Shown here: piece by piece, positions 33,500 through 44,389 of the stretch | Layout: the number at the start of each line of letters is the position of its first letter | How positions within the stretch are numbered: the first letter of the stretch is position 1 | Assembly (NCBI RefSeq): GCF_018143015.1 | Contig: NC_054749.1 | Span: 36,172,000 to 36,235,999, forward strand | DNA from: Lytechinus variegatus | Lineage: Eukaryota; Echinodermata; Echinoidea; Temnopleuroida; Toxopneustidae | Length of the DNA: 64,000 bases | Reading direction: 5' to 3' | Program-made: the position numbers and the translations under genes | Notes under the pieces: generated by a model | The model's input: the letters and a program-made list of their open reading frames with translations, nothing else | Told to the model about the DNA's origin: nothing | The model's database searches: none

Positions 33500-34340
33500 A
33501 GAAGGCTGGCTCATTCCTTTAAAAAATGTCTGAGATTGGATTCAGATATTTTTTCATAATCATGATAATTACAAACAAAAGCCTAGAATACAATTATTAT
33601 GATAAATAAAGAGGGGATAAGAGTAGACTATATATAGAGCCCAGGTCGTGATCAGTGTAATCTATCTAGTACGCAGGGCTCGATAGAAAAAAATAAGGTA
33701 AAAGTGGATAGACTTATTCTAAAGTTCAAGCTCAGTTATTGGGATTATCATGATCAATGATCTCACTTGTAACTGTGCGGATTGATTTTCCAATAAAATG
33801 TATCGATCCTACATGGTAGCTTGGTATTGAAATGAAATCAACTTCTTGAATCTTTAAGTGTAGTTCAACTTGACAAGATGGCGAGAATGAAGTTGACTTG
33901 TCTCATTTGCCGTATACATGAATCGTTGGTTTTTGGTAAATGAAATATGTTGCTGTGTTTGGTTCTGAACCATTACTGATGTGGATACTGCCAATTATAT
34001 CAAATAATGTACCATAAAGTCTTTAAAAACTCATCTGTTTATTACAGGAGGTACTTTGGAAGTCGACAGAGCTACACATCTTTAAGTCGCCATGCGCCAC
34101 GACAACTTCTTGACTAAAAATTATAGGCCCAACTTGTACACTCCTGGCATTGTGTGATTTGAGATCACCAGACTACTAAAAACTAAAATCTTTTTATATA
34201 GAAATTATATTTAATTTTTGATGCATCTTTTTTGATTTAGGAATACATATTGTTGAAAAAGCGTTTGAAATATCATAGAAATATGCGCCGAGGGGGATAT
34301 CTCATTATACTTCATTAACATTTTGTCCGCCGACAACTTC
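33500..34340. other. Unassigned DNA upstream of GCNT-like gene 1
   Basis: No gene or clear repeat is seen. Confidence 0.45.
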
Positions 34341-35490
34341 CACCGCTGATTTTCGTGATCTTTGATTGGCTCGGGTGAGGCTAGTTACTGTGGCAACTAG
34401 CAGTGAATGGCTTTTAACTTTCAACTATAGAAGGTTTACTCCGGCCTTTAACAAGTTCGAGACTTCATTTATTGTATACGACCGGAGGACTGTATATGGT
34501 TTTCCAATCGATCATCCGGGTCGATAATCCATTGTTCATCCAGTTTAAGGTGTAACGTGTTCTCTATATGCGTACTGGTCGAAAATATTAGGCCTATGTA
34601 TTGAGGAACTATACTATTATAAATACAAGTAGAAAACAGCGGCGGTTGGTGAATAAATTAAGTGATCTGAGTTGGGAATTAATATCCAGAGGCTTCCCGG
34701 TGTTCGTTGATCATGTAACAAGGTAAGCACAGTTGAATTTCTTACGATTGTCAAAATAATTTGGTTATAGTAACATGTTAAAGACGTCGAGGGTATAACT
34801 GTCCGACAGTTGTTTGACCAACGAACACAATTTATGAAGAAATGAGTCACATATCGAAAGCTAAGAAATACATCATAAGTATAATCCGTATTTGGAATGA
34901 TGATCATAATTGTGGCAGCTTCTTGTTCATATACACTCATCCTAGTTAGTCACAAGAAGTTTTATATTCGTATAAGAAAGACGTTTGCAGGTTTAGTTTC
35001 AATGACAAGCAATTCCATGTTTTTCAGCATTCGGTATAAGAAATTCCATTTTTGCATTTTACGATGTTTGTTTCATGAATGTGTGATTAGAGCAAAATGC
35101 AACTTAATATATCTATGTCTTCATATTGTCTTCTTATTCTTCCTCTCCTCCCCCTTCTAATTCATCGTTTTCCTCTTCATAATCTACATTTCTCCTGTTT
35201 TTTTCTCTATAAATACTTGTTTTTTTTTCCCACTTTTCATTTTTGAAAATTTTTTTTTTTCCTTTTTCTCTCCTTCGCCCTTAATCTTCTTCTTTGCCTT
35301 ATCTACTTCTTCCCTGTTTTCTCACATAATTCTATAATCAACATATCCCCCTTCCCTCTTCTAATTTTTTTCCTTATTTCGTTCTCCTTTTTATCCCATT
35401 TCTTCTCCTCTCCTCCTTTTTGTAGGAGACGGAATGGACTCCATGGATTACAAGTTAATTTTTTAATGTGAGAAACCTGCTGAAAATACC
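34341..35490 (+). promoter_or_regulatory. Promoter, noncoding exon 1 and intron of GCNT-like gene 1
   Basis: Similarity to the second copy starts at 34341 (CACCGCTGATTTTCGTGATC). An inverted CCAAT box (ATTGG, 34365-34369) is conserved in both copies. A donor CAAG/GTAAGC at 34722/34723 and an acceptor TTTTTGTAG/GAGAC ending at 35425 define a 703-bp intron, with matching sites in copy 2. Exon 1 is noncoding. Its start is not fixed but lies between about 34400 and 34600. Exon 2 starts 65 bp before the ATG and contains a short upstream ORF (ATG at 35434, 10 codons, in frame, closed by TAA). Confidence 0.65.
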
Positions 35491-37059
35491 ATGATCGTCG
35501 CAAGGAAAGCACGTAGAGTGAGCAGTCGACTCTCGTTGAGTTTATCATGGGCATCCGTGTTATGGACGGGCATTGCAATTATTGTGCTTTATGTCATCCA
35601 ATACCAAGTTTACCAGAAATACCATACAGTTTACAACTCAGAAAAAGATACTTCAGACAAAAAGTCAATAATGGAAAGTCCGATTTTTGGTAATAATAGT
35701 AATAATAACAATAATAGCGTCATATTTACCCAGGGTAGCCACTTCAGTTCCAAAAACTGTTCTCCCAGCGGGCCCTGCTTTGGTACAAACAAAAGCAACG
35801 TTTATGATTCATTGAGAACAAAAAAGGTGGATGTGCAACAGCCAAATAGTTCTGATCTCCAGGTGAAAGCTAAAAAGCTCTTTGACGACGGGAAATGGAA
35901 CTCATCTTTTGTTTCTTCTCATCATAAACACTATCCTGTTAACTGTGCAGCCATAATACGAGGAGATCGTCAGTCTATTACCATGGCAACAAAGATGTTG
36001 AAGACAAATGGAAAAAAGATACCAACAGATGTTGAAGTCAAGAACTGGACCAGTGACTGTGAGCATTACCGTAGTAAACGAAGATATCCGGTATTCCCAA
36101 GATCAAAGGAAGAAGAAGAGTTTCCAATAGCATACATTATAGTCACCCACTCAGAATCCTCACAACTTGAAAGATTACTCCGTGCAGTGTATCAGCCTCA
36201 GAATGTATACTGTATCCATCCAGATGCAAAGTCACCTTCATTATTTCAGGATTCTGTTCGATCCCTAGCTGAATGCTTTCCAAATGTTTTCATTGCCTCA
36301 AAGACAGTCAATGTGAATTATGCTCATTCTAGTCGTCTTCAAGCAGACATCAATTGCATGTCAGATCTCCTGCAAAGACCAGAACCTTGGAACTATGTCT
36401 TGAACCTTTGTGCACAAGATTTTCCACTCAAAACCAATCTGGAGATCATTCATCAGTTGAAGGCTTTCCAAGGATATAATGACATCCCTGGTATCCTAGC
36501 ACCAGATTGGTTTGATCACCGGACTCGCATACACCATGAATTCCGAAATAACATGATGATCAAGATGAAGGATGTCCCAAAGCCACCACCTCCGCAAGAC
36601 TTCCGGTTCTTCTTTGGCAATGCCTACTATGCTGCCACTAGGGAGTTTGCTAACTACGTCATCCACAACCAAACAGCTATAGACCTATTGAAATACAGTG
36701 AAGACACTTTCAGTCCTGATGAACACTACTGGGTGACACTCCACAGGATACCTGGTGTTCCTGGAGGGTACACCAAGTCATCTTGGAATAGCACTGTCAG
36801 GTTTATCCACTGGAAGAACACTTTCAAGACACCTGAATGTGTTGGTAAATACGCGAGAAACATCTGCATCTTCGGAGCGGGATATGTTCAACATCTAGCC
36901 CATGCTCGCCACCTCTTTGCAAATAAGTTCCACATGTCGTATGATCCCATTGCTATTCAATGTATGGAACAGTTGTTGGATTACAGAAATGCTAACACAG
37001 AGGCTATCAAAGACTATGTTCCAGAATTCCCTGCAACTCATATGTTTGGACTGAATTAA
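35491..37059 (+). CDS. GCNT-like beta-1,6-N-acetylglucosaminyltransferase (GT14), copy 1
   Basis: A type II Golgi glycosyltransferase of 522 residues: short cytosolic N-terminus, a membrane anchor at about 19-40, a long stem, then the GT14 'Branch' catalytic domain from about residue 211. FPIAYIIVTH and CIHPDAKS (241-248) match the start of the family fold. LNLCAQDFPLKTN, FFFGNAYYAATREF and SPDEHYW (408-414) follow, and Glu411 corresponds to the catalytic base of mammalian core-2 GlcNAc transferase. The family adds GlcNAc in beta-1,6 linkage to O-glycan cores or to I-antigen chains. Which acceptor applies here cannot be told. The stem is longer than in copy 2 because of an asparagine run and a CSPSGPC segment. 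The coding region is one exon, as in vertebrate GCNT1/3/4. Confidence 0.93.
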   Translation: MIVARKARRVSSRLSLSLSWASVLWTGIAIIVLYVIQYQVYQKYHTVYNSEKDTSDKKSIMESPIFGNNSNNNNNSVIFTQGSHFSSKNCSPSGPCFGTNKSNVYDSLRTKKVDVQQPNSSDLQVKAKKLFDDGKWNSSFVSSHHKHYPVNCAAIIRGDRQSITMATKMLKTNGKKIPTDVEVKNWTSDCEHYRSKRRYPVFPRSKEEEEFPIAYIIVTHSESSQLERLLRAVYQPQNVYCIHPDAKSPSLFQDSVRSLAECFPNVFIASKTVNVNYAHSSRLQADINCMSDLLQRPEPWNYVLNLCAQDFPLKTNLEIIHQLKAFQGYNDIPGILAPDWFDHRTRIHHEFRNNMMIKMKDVPKPPPPQDFRFFFGNAYYAATREFANYVIHNQTAIDLLKYSEDTFSPDEHYWVTLHRIPGVPGGYTKSSWNSTVRFIHWKNTFKTPECVGKYARNICIFGAGYVQHLAHARHLFANKFHMSYDPIAIQCMEQLLDYRNANTEAIKDYVPEFPATHMFGLN

Positions 37060-37220
37060 CATTCATCTTATACTACAGTTACCACAACAAACCGACTCCA
37101 GGGTGATAATGTTATCTCCTATGACGTCTGTCAGTAAGGAGTTAGTTTCACTGATCATGCTATTGTGATTCAATGTAGCAGAAAAAAAATCATGTTTACA
37201 TTATATTACTTGTATACATG
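37060..37220 (+). other. Conserved 3' UTR segment of GCNT-like gene 1
   Basis: Sequence after the stop (AACATTCATCTTAT to ACATTATATTACTTGTATA) is shared with the second copy up to about 37220, marking the right limit of the duplicated block. After this only unassigned DNA is seen to 37836. Confidence 0.7.
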
Positions 37221-37836
37221 TAGGCCTAATAGTCCACGAGAAATAAGGTTTGACCGCAGGCAAATTGCAATAGAATATTTTTCAACGCAGTGCATTTTCA
37301 TGAAGTCCCTAAAATGACATACTAAAAGTCCAGAAAAATCCATTTAGTTGAAAGTTGTCTAATTTGCATAAATCCAAAATGGCAGCTACCGTGAGAAATT
37401 TTCATGAATATTAATAGTAGTACAAACACTGGTCTGATCATGGCACTTTTTGTGTTCAAATTTCACGAAAACATACTTTCATCAAAATTGACCTTTTTTA
37501 AGCGATTTAAAAAGGGCGAGGGAGGAAACAAACTGAAAATGTTTTTAGTATACATAAGTTTGTATTTATAATTTTGCTATATCTGTATATACTATGTGTA
37601 TCTACTTTGTAATTAAAGGGCCCCAACGAAAACCAGTGTTTGTACTGATTGGGCCACCCTTTTTAAATATGTGAAATAAATAAATAAAAAAGTCTCTGAA
37701 TGTAACTGTAAGAAATTATGACGCTCAATACATTAAATTTGGATTTATCATGACTGGCAATGATGCAAAATCATAAGCAATGTGTGTCGAATGTTGAAGG
37801 TATTCAGCATTCTTGTTATTAAGTTGTTGTATTGTC

Positions 37837-38925
37837 CGCATACATTCGTAATTTCGAAGCTTCGTAATTCCGAAGCTTCGTTATTCCGAAGGTTCGGATA
37901 TTCCGAAGGTTCTTATTTCCGAAGGTTCGTATTTCCGAAAGCTCGTAATTCCGAAGGTTCGTGAGTCCTAAAACGAAATGAGGTTCGTAATTCCGAAGGT
38001 TCGTTAGTCCGAAAACAAAGTGAGGCTCGTAATTCCGAAGGTTCGTTAGTCCAAAAACAAAGTGAGGTTCGTAATTCCGAAGATTCGTTAATCCGAAAAC
38101 GAAATGAGGTTCGTAATTCCGAAGGTTCGTTAGTCCGAACAGAGGCGGATCCAGCTTTCGCCAATAGGGGGGGGGGCGAAAAATATTTTCATCAACATTT
38201 TTCTCGATTGGCCGCTATAATCTTATTTTTTGTTAGTTTTTCAGGGGGTAGTCCTACCTAAAAAAGACTGAAGTTTTAAGTATATGATAATTTTTATTGT
38301 AATAAACAAGATAAGGTATCTCATGTGGACTTAATGCGAGCGCGAAGCTCGAGCTAAAATTATTTGATATTTTATGTCCCTAGAACTCAAGATTCTGACC
38401 AGATTTTATAATCATGAAAAAAGATAAGTATCCTACTAAACAATGCGAGCGCGAAGCGGGAGCCGAGATTTTATTATAGTAACGTGAAAAGGAACTCAAT
38501 TAGGACTGTTTTTAGTGATTAGTGAAGAGGATACAAGTATCATCAATGTAATAATGAGAGTGCGAAGCGCGAGCTCAAAATTTGTGATATTCCGAACCCT
38601 AAAACTGGACAGTCTAAGCACGTTTTTGATTTAAATAAAGAGCAAGCTCCCTCCTGGATCCGCGCCTGCCAAAAACGTAATGATTAACGAACATTCGGAA
38701 CAATGAACCTTATTATGTTTTCGGATTAACGAACCTTCGGAACAACGAACCTTACTTCGTTTTTGGACTAAAACCTTCCGAACATCGAACCTTATTTCCT
38801 TTTCGGAGTACCGAACCCTCGGAATGACGCCACAAATTAACGAACCCTTTTACGTTTTCGGATTTACGAACATCGAGGTATAGGCAATTTCGCATACATT
38901 CGTAATTCCGAAGCTTCGTTATATA
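37837..38925. repeat. Fold-back 'TTCCGAAGG' element split by another repeat
   Basis: The left part, 37837-38140, and right part, 38671-38925, carry the TTCGTAATTCCGAAGG modules in opposite orientation, with terminal CGCATACATTCGTAATT. The right part also has ACATCGAGGTATAGGCAATT, which matches (inverted) the left part of the element at 14.87 kb. The two parts are separated by an unrelated inserted repeat, listed separately. Confidence 0.8.
38141..38669 (+). mobile_element. 'GGCGGATCCAG' repeat inserted in the fold-back element
   Basis: It starts AGAGGCGGATCCAGC followed by a poly-G run and ends CTCCTGGATCCGCGCCTGCC, giving short inverted ends. Inside, GCGAGCGCGAAGCGGGAGCC and variants recur about every 100-130 bp. 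It is the same family as 14.04-14.72 kb in the opposite orientation. No protein is encoded, so it would depend on another element for movement. Confidence 0.65.
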
Positions 38926-38929
38926 TGCA

Positions 38930-40840
38930 TTATACATCCTAGTCTTATCACTTTTTCATCAAAATTCACCTTTTTCATTTGTTTTTACAAATTAAAAACT
39001 TAAAAATGTGATAAAATGAATTAATCTGGTAAAAATTAAAGAATATTGAAAAGTGAATATGGTTGCTAGGGAAAATAATGTTGCTAGGCAACAGTTTTGA
39101 AATCAAATATGTATGAAATATATATTTGGTTGCTAGGCGTTATCATATCATTCAATCTGTAGTGATTTGTATCCTTGTAAATTCTATATTTGTATATAAA
39201 TTAATATCATTAACTAGCAAATATAAATAATACGTTCCTGCTTTGCATTTATCACAAAAATTGGCGTGGCCTATTCAAGGCTGGTTTCTATGGTAAAGCT
39301 ACACTCTGCGACACCTTTAACTCTCAGTTCTGAAAAATTCAAAAACTTTCCTTCAAAATAATGCATGTTTTTGCTTTGATCCAGTCGGGGGGGGATTAAA
39401 TCCCAAATTTTGGCCTCTCGCCGCTTGCCTATATAGCAGTGATTTAGAGGGTCCATACTAACTACCTCTTATGGTATCAAACATTTTCTGTTGTGTGGAT
39501 TGTACGAACTCATTTTTCACATCACAGGTCCTTGCTCCCGGACTATAATAATAATTAAGCCTCTCCTCTCGTTGATCCTTCCATGCCAACGTGGACACCT
39601 TTTGATCTATATTTGTAATAATAGGGAGTTGAAGCATGTTCCCACATGTTTTGAAATCATAAATGTTTGTATGTGGGTCTCTATACAGTGCGTAGGCCTA
39701 TCAAAAAAAAGTTTACACTTAGAAAAAAATCCTGTAAAATTATGTATGTGTAATATCCTGAAGATTTTTTCCGCATTTTAACATTGGTACAGTACCATTT
39801 TAGCAAATGACGATATAACTGTCGAAAAATATTTCCCCTTGAGTGAGCACCACTTACTTTTGAAAAAATTAGTGAAAAAATATTTGCGCAGAACTTTGAA
39901 ATAGTTATGCGAACAATGTAGACCTTAATCATGAAGAACACATGGAATTTAGCTGGTAAAATTGATTTGAAGATATCCCTTACCCTTTTAACTTGTTTCC
40001 TTGCCCAGAACGCTTCGAAGAGTGCACTGCGCCCCACCCCACTCCTCCACACACCGAGGCCATCGAGACGATATTTGTTTTTCACTGAGCTGTAGTTTAC
40101 ACGAAATCACTTAGGCTTGATTTTCATTTTGTTAATCATTATTGATCTTGGGAAAAGTGTGGAGAACAAGTATTAAATGAAAAAATATATGTAAACCCAC
40201 TTTAAATGATAAAATTTAATGAAAAAATGCTGGAGATGTCTGATTTTAAACTTTTGTTCAGATTCAGTTATGTAGTCCTCATATCCAGCTGGCACAAAAA
40301 GAGTAAAGGTTGTGCTGAGTATTATATTGACATTTCATTTTGGGTGGCAGAATTACAAAATGCTTGAATGTATCCATTTTATTCAAAAAGTGCAAGGGAA
40401 ATGTATGAGAAATGTTTCGCAGGGTAAGTCTTATTTCGCCCTTTCCCCTTAATTGACACAGTGTGAAAACCAGCATTTCTGCGCATATTTCAGCGAGCTT
40501 TACAAAAATGGAAATTTCTCAATCAAGAGTCACTGTAATGAGTTGAAATGTCCGTGAAGTTAATAGTTCCAAAATTCCTTACATTAATCATAATCATTCT
40601 CAGTATAGGCTACATCAATAAATTTATAATACTTGTTTTTGGGGGTCATATTGGGGGGGGGGAGAAATCTCTTGTCTCAATCATAGTGTTGGCTTCTCAG
40701 CCTACATGTATAGGGTTTAATAAAACTTAATTTATATGTCAATCATTTTGTATACATTTTTTTGTTTTGAATAGTATACATTTTTTGTTTTGAATAATAT
40801 ATACATGTACATGCTAAATCATTTTATTCCACAGCGCCCT
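38930..40840. other. Unassigned DNA
   Basis: No gene seen. It contains three GTTGCTAGG motifs at 39061-39136 and poly-G runs near 39388 and 40655. Confidence 0.45.
39080..39092. promoter_or_regulatory. Palindromic X-box-like motif
   Basis: GTTGCTAGGCAAC is a perfect inverted pair of GTTGC half-sites with a 3-base centre, as in RFX-factor X-boxes. Half-sites GGTTGCTAGG also occur at 39061 and about 39127. No recognised gene starts nearby, so function is doubtful. Confidence 0.3.
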
Positions 40841-41200
40841 CTTCATTCATACTGTGTCAATCTGGGCACGTGCTCACATTTAATTATTATTATTTTTTTT
40901 TATTGTTCTTATGAGCTCTACTTCTACCCAGGTTGACACTTCTTCTTGATTCTTTATTTGATTCTAATTTAATTTGTTGTCATCTTCAACAACTGTATAG
41001 TTGTATTTTACTATTTTGTGTTACATGCATGTTATCTTTGTAAAGTCACAAGGATTGGAAAGGAAGACCTTCGGGTTATAGTTATTTAGTTAATCTTTTT
41101 CCTTTCCCGGCATCCATGTGACTCTCCTTATCCTATTGTTTGTATATGTTGTTTATATGTTTGATTATGCCGAATGAATGATAATAATAATAAAAAGACG
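40840..41200 (+). mobile_element. LINE 3'-end fragment
   Basis: A stem with GGAAAGGAAGACC and TTTTTCCTTTCC, then TGTTTATATGTTTGA, GCCGAATGAATG and an (ATA)n tail ending near 41197. This is the usual design of a non-LTR retrotransposon 3' UTR. No coding part is preserved. Confidence 0.5.
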
Positions 41201-42130
41201 ATGTTGATGAATAGCAGTCAATTTCAGCAATCCATGGGTTGAAAAGCGTTCATTAAACAGGTTTATGATCTCGATGAGAACACACACACCCTCACACACA
41301 CACACATACGCTCATGTATCCAAGTCTCGCTAAATCCGTACACAGAAAATTAACAATTTCATTCGCATATGAAATCAGGAATTGCAACAAAATTCTTATA
41401 CATACTTCTAGAATTTAAATGGATTAAACTAAGATCAAATCCAGTTGTCACTCATTTCTTGATTTGCTTTAAATTCTTCAGGTATAGCCAATACTTATTA
41501 TTGACATCAAATATATCGGTATTCCGGTCAGGATCGATAGTATCAAAATGGTCACCAAAATCATCGCTTTCATCATAAAAAATACTACTATCATCAATCA
41601 AGATGTTTTTACTGGAATAGATTACCAAACTCACATTCAGAGAGATTACTAAAGGGAAACAGGAAATGCACACACTCATCATCACTCACTAAAACCTAAT
41701 AAGTAAAAATAACAAAATAAGAAAACATCTAAGATTATACAGAAATCAGGGAAATATGGTGTGTAGTAATTTACATTATGTCAGTTTATTTCACACGGTT
41801 TATACTTTTCGTTGATTGTTTATAATTTGTCCAGATCATATTGTGCCGCTTAATTGTTCTCAAGACCGTGTACAAGCTATAGGGCTGTGATTATTCCGTC
41901 GCGTACCCATGCATCCTTTACTTTTTGGTGTTTTGGTTGACCAGACACTGCCAGAGCAATTCTTGATTACTAGCAGTTAGCGATTTATCGATTGCCAAAC
42001 CACTACCTTTTAGTTTTTTTTGCGAGCTTTGAGTACAGCGTCGCGTACAGCCTACACGATAGGACGAAAATTTGACAATCACAGCTCGTGGCGGGTCTTC
42101 CTTCTGCCTCCTTCGTTCTCATTTATCTTT
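41200..42130. other. Unassigned DNA with short CA tract
   Basis: (CA)n near 41281-41307. No gene is recognised. Confidence 0.45.
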
Positions 42131-42132
42131 TT

Positions 42133-42350
42133 AAGGCCTAGTCACACCGCCCGGTTGGAGCGGTCGTGGAGCGGAGAGAAAAAAATCATCACCACTCGCT
42201 ACCGTTCACCATTTTCGATTTCGATTGTTTAGGTTTTTTTTCTCGATTTTTGTTTCGATTTTCCCCCAATTTTGTGAGCGAAATTCGACCCTCTCACGAT
42301 ACCGCTCGACGACCACTCCAACAACGCTCGGGCGGTGTGACCAGCCTTTT
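42133..42350. mobile_element. MITE with GTCACACCGCCCG inverted ends (~218 bp)
   Basis: AAGGCCTAGTCACACCGCCC at the left is matched by the inverted GGGCGGTGTGACCAGCCTTT at the right. The interior contains GAGCGGTCGTGGAGCGG and its inverted form. The ends define a nonautonomous DNA transposon. Confidence 0.75.
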
Positions 42351-42639
42351 GCGACTATGTGGGAACGATCTGTGTGAGATTTCGATAGCTGAATCCCAAG
42401 ACGATCACTCGCGATTCTGCACATGATCTCATCCGTATCTTCTCGATGATCAGCGACTTCAGGTTCGGCGATTCCGTATAGCATTTATGGCAATTACTAG
42501 TACGCCGCGATTATTGTTCTACATCGATCGTTTGCTGCGATCCTGAGTTTCCTGATTGCGTCATTGTTGCGATAAGTTTGCGATACTTGCTCATTGAGGC
42601 GACGAATTCTATATCTTTAAAGACTTCTAATTCGAGTAA

Positions 42640-43130
42640 CTTTCCATTGTTACGCCCGAGGTTTTGGGTAATAATCTTTTTTCATTTTTTTTTGCTTCTC
42701 AAATATATTTTGGTCGAAATGACCTGAAATTTTTGGGCCGTGATAACCCTTTTTTGGGGTCAAATTTTCAAGCCCCTGGTCCCCCTACCTTTGGGGAGAG
42801 ATTTCCGCCCTTGCTTATTTCCAAACATCCCCGAAACGCGACCCGTGTCCAAAACTGAAAAAAGAACACCCCTTTAATGCACCCCAGTAGCGTACATAGG
42901 ATTTTCCACAGGGGGGGGGGGCAAATTTGACAAGCAAAAAAAAAGGTCTTCAATCAAAACGGTCTTCGATCGTACCAGCAAAAAAAAGGTCTTCAATCGT
43001 AATCGTACCAGAAAAAAATTTTGACAAGCTAAAAAAAAAAAAATCAAGCTCGTCAGGGGGGGGATATGTCATTTGTATGGGTTGTGACTCGTCAGGGGGG
43101 CATTCTGCCTCCCCCCCTCGATCTGTTTAA
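42640..43130. repeat. Poly-G-rich interspersed repeat
   Basis: AGGTCTTCAATCGTA-type modules recur three times (about 42944, 42961 and 42987), between poly-G runs near 42912 and 43057. The design resembles the other poly-G repeats of the window. Not coding. Confidence 0.45.
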
Positions 43131-43172
43131 AAAGCTCCAGCCGAGCGAGCAAAACTCTAGAGCCTTTATTGT

Positions 43173-44389
43173 CACCGCTGATTTTCGTGATCATTCATTG
43201 GCTCTCACTGAGATCTACGGCAACTAGTATTAGTGAATGGCTTCAGCGCTGACAACAAATCTATACCAGCTAGTATAAAACGGCCTGTTAAAAAGTTTAA
43301 TACTTCATTTGTTGTATACGATCCTAGCACTACTATAGTATATGGTTTAAGATGTTCAATCGTTATTGTGAAGTTACGATCCAGGGCCACATGTAACGCG
43401 TTCTCAACGGGATGTATTGAGGAGCTAGACAAGTCGAATTTAGACAGCTGAGCTAGCTAGGTTGATAAATAAAGTGATCTGAGTTAATCAACAGAGGTAA
43501 TACCCACTACCCAGTGTACATGTAACAAGGTAAGCACAGCTGAATATCTTAGAAATGTCAACAAAATAGGGTTGATATGTTCATAATTTAAACATGTTAT
43601 ATAGATAGTAGTGTAACAGACTGGCAGCTGTACCCACGAACATAATAATAAGACATGTTTTTTTTTAATGCTGTCGTTATATGAGTCATAAATCCAGAGC
43701 TAAAACATATCAGCATACTCCGTAATTTGGAATGATAATATAAATTTTGGGTACACTCGCTTATATTCATTTAGGCCAACGATAGTTAACATGGTTAGTA
43801 TAAGGAAGACGTTTTAAGTGTCACATTAAGAGATTCCATTTTAATAATGTTTTCATGCTTGATTTAACATGTTTAAAGAACGTGTAATTGGAGAAAAAAA
43901 CTTAGTGTCTTATAAGTCTTCTCATCCTTCTCCCTCCTCTTCGTTGCCTTATTCTTCTTCCTCATTTTTTCTTCTTCGTTTATCTCCTATTTCATGCCTT
44001 CTTTATCCTTCATTTTCTTTCTTTTCTTTCCTTTTTTCATACTTTTTTTTCCTATTTCCACCCTTTGTCCTCGATCTCTTTTTCTTCTGTCCTCGTCCTC
44101 CATTTGTAATCACCTTCTCCCTCTTCTTCTCCTCCTCCTTCTTAATCTTCTTTTCTTCTTCTTCTCTGATCCATTTTCGTACTCTTTTTCCTATTTCTAC
44201 CCTTTGTCCTCGATCTCTTTTTCTTCTGTCCTCGTCCTCCATTTGTAATGGCCTTCTCCCTCTTCTCCTTAATCTTCTTCTGTTATCCCATTTCTTCTCC
44301 TCTCAATCCTTCTCATTTGTCTTTAATCGTAGGAGATGGAGTGAACAAGATTACACGTGAATTTTTAGTGTGAGAAACCTACTGATACC
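43173..44389 (+). promoter_or_regulatory. Promoter, noncoding exon 1 and intron of GCNT-like gene 2
   Basis: Homology with gene 1 begins at CACCGCTGATTTTCGTGATC (43173). The inverted CCAAT box is at 43197-43201. The donor CAAG/GTAAGC is at 43529/43530 and the acceptor ends at 44332, giving an 803-bp intron. Its last 430 bp are almost entirely pyrimidine and include a ~139-bp tandem duplication (from about 44051 and 44190). Exon 2 has a two-codon upstream ORF (ATG at 44336, then GAG and TGA). Confidence 0.65.

Noticed and set aside
37913-38164. Repetitive 'NEPSELRTS' protein on the minus strand
   Set aside because: It is a translation of the TTCCGAAGG fold-back modules.
43869-44360. Ser/Phe/Leu-rich 163-residue protein upstream of GCNT copy 2
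   Set aside because: It is the pyrimidine tract of the intron and runs across the predicted acceptor.
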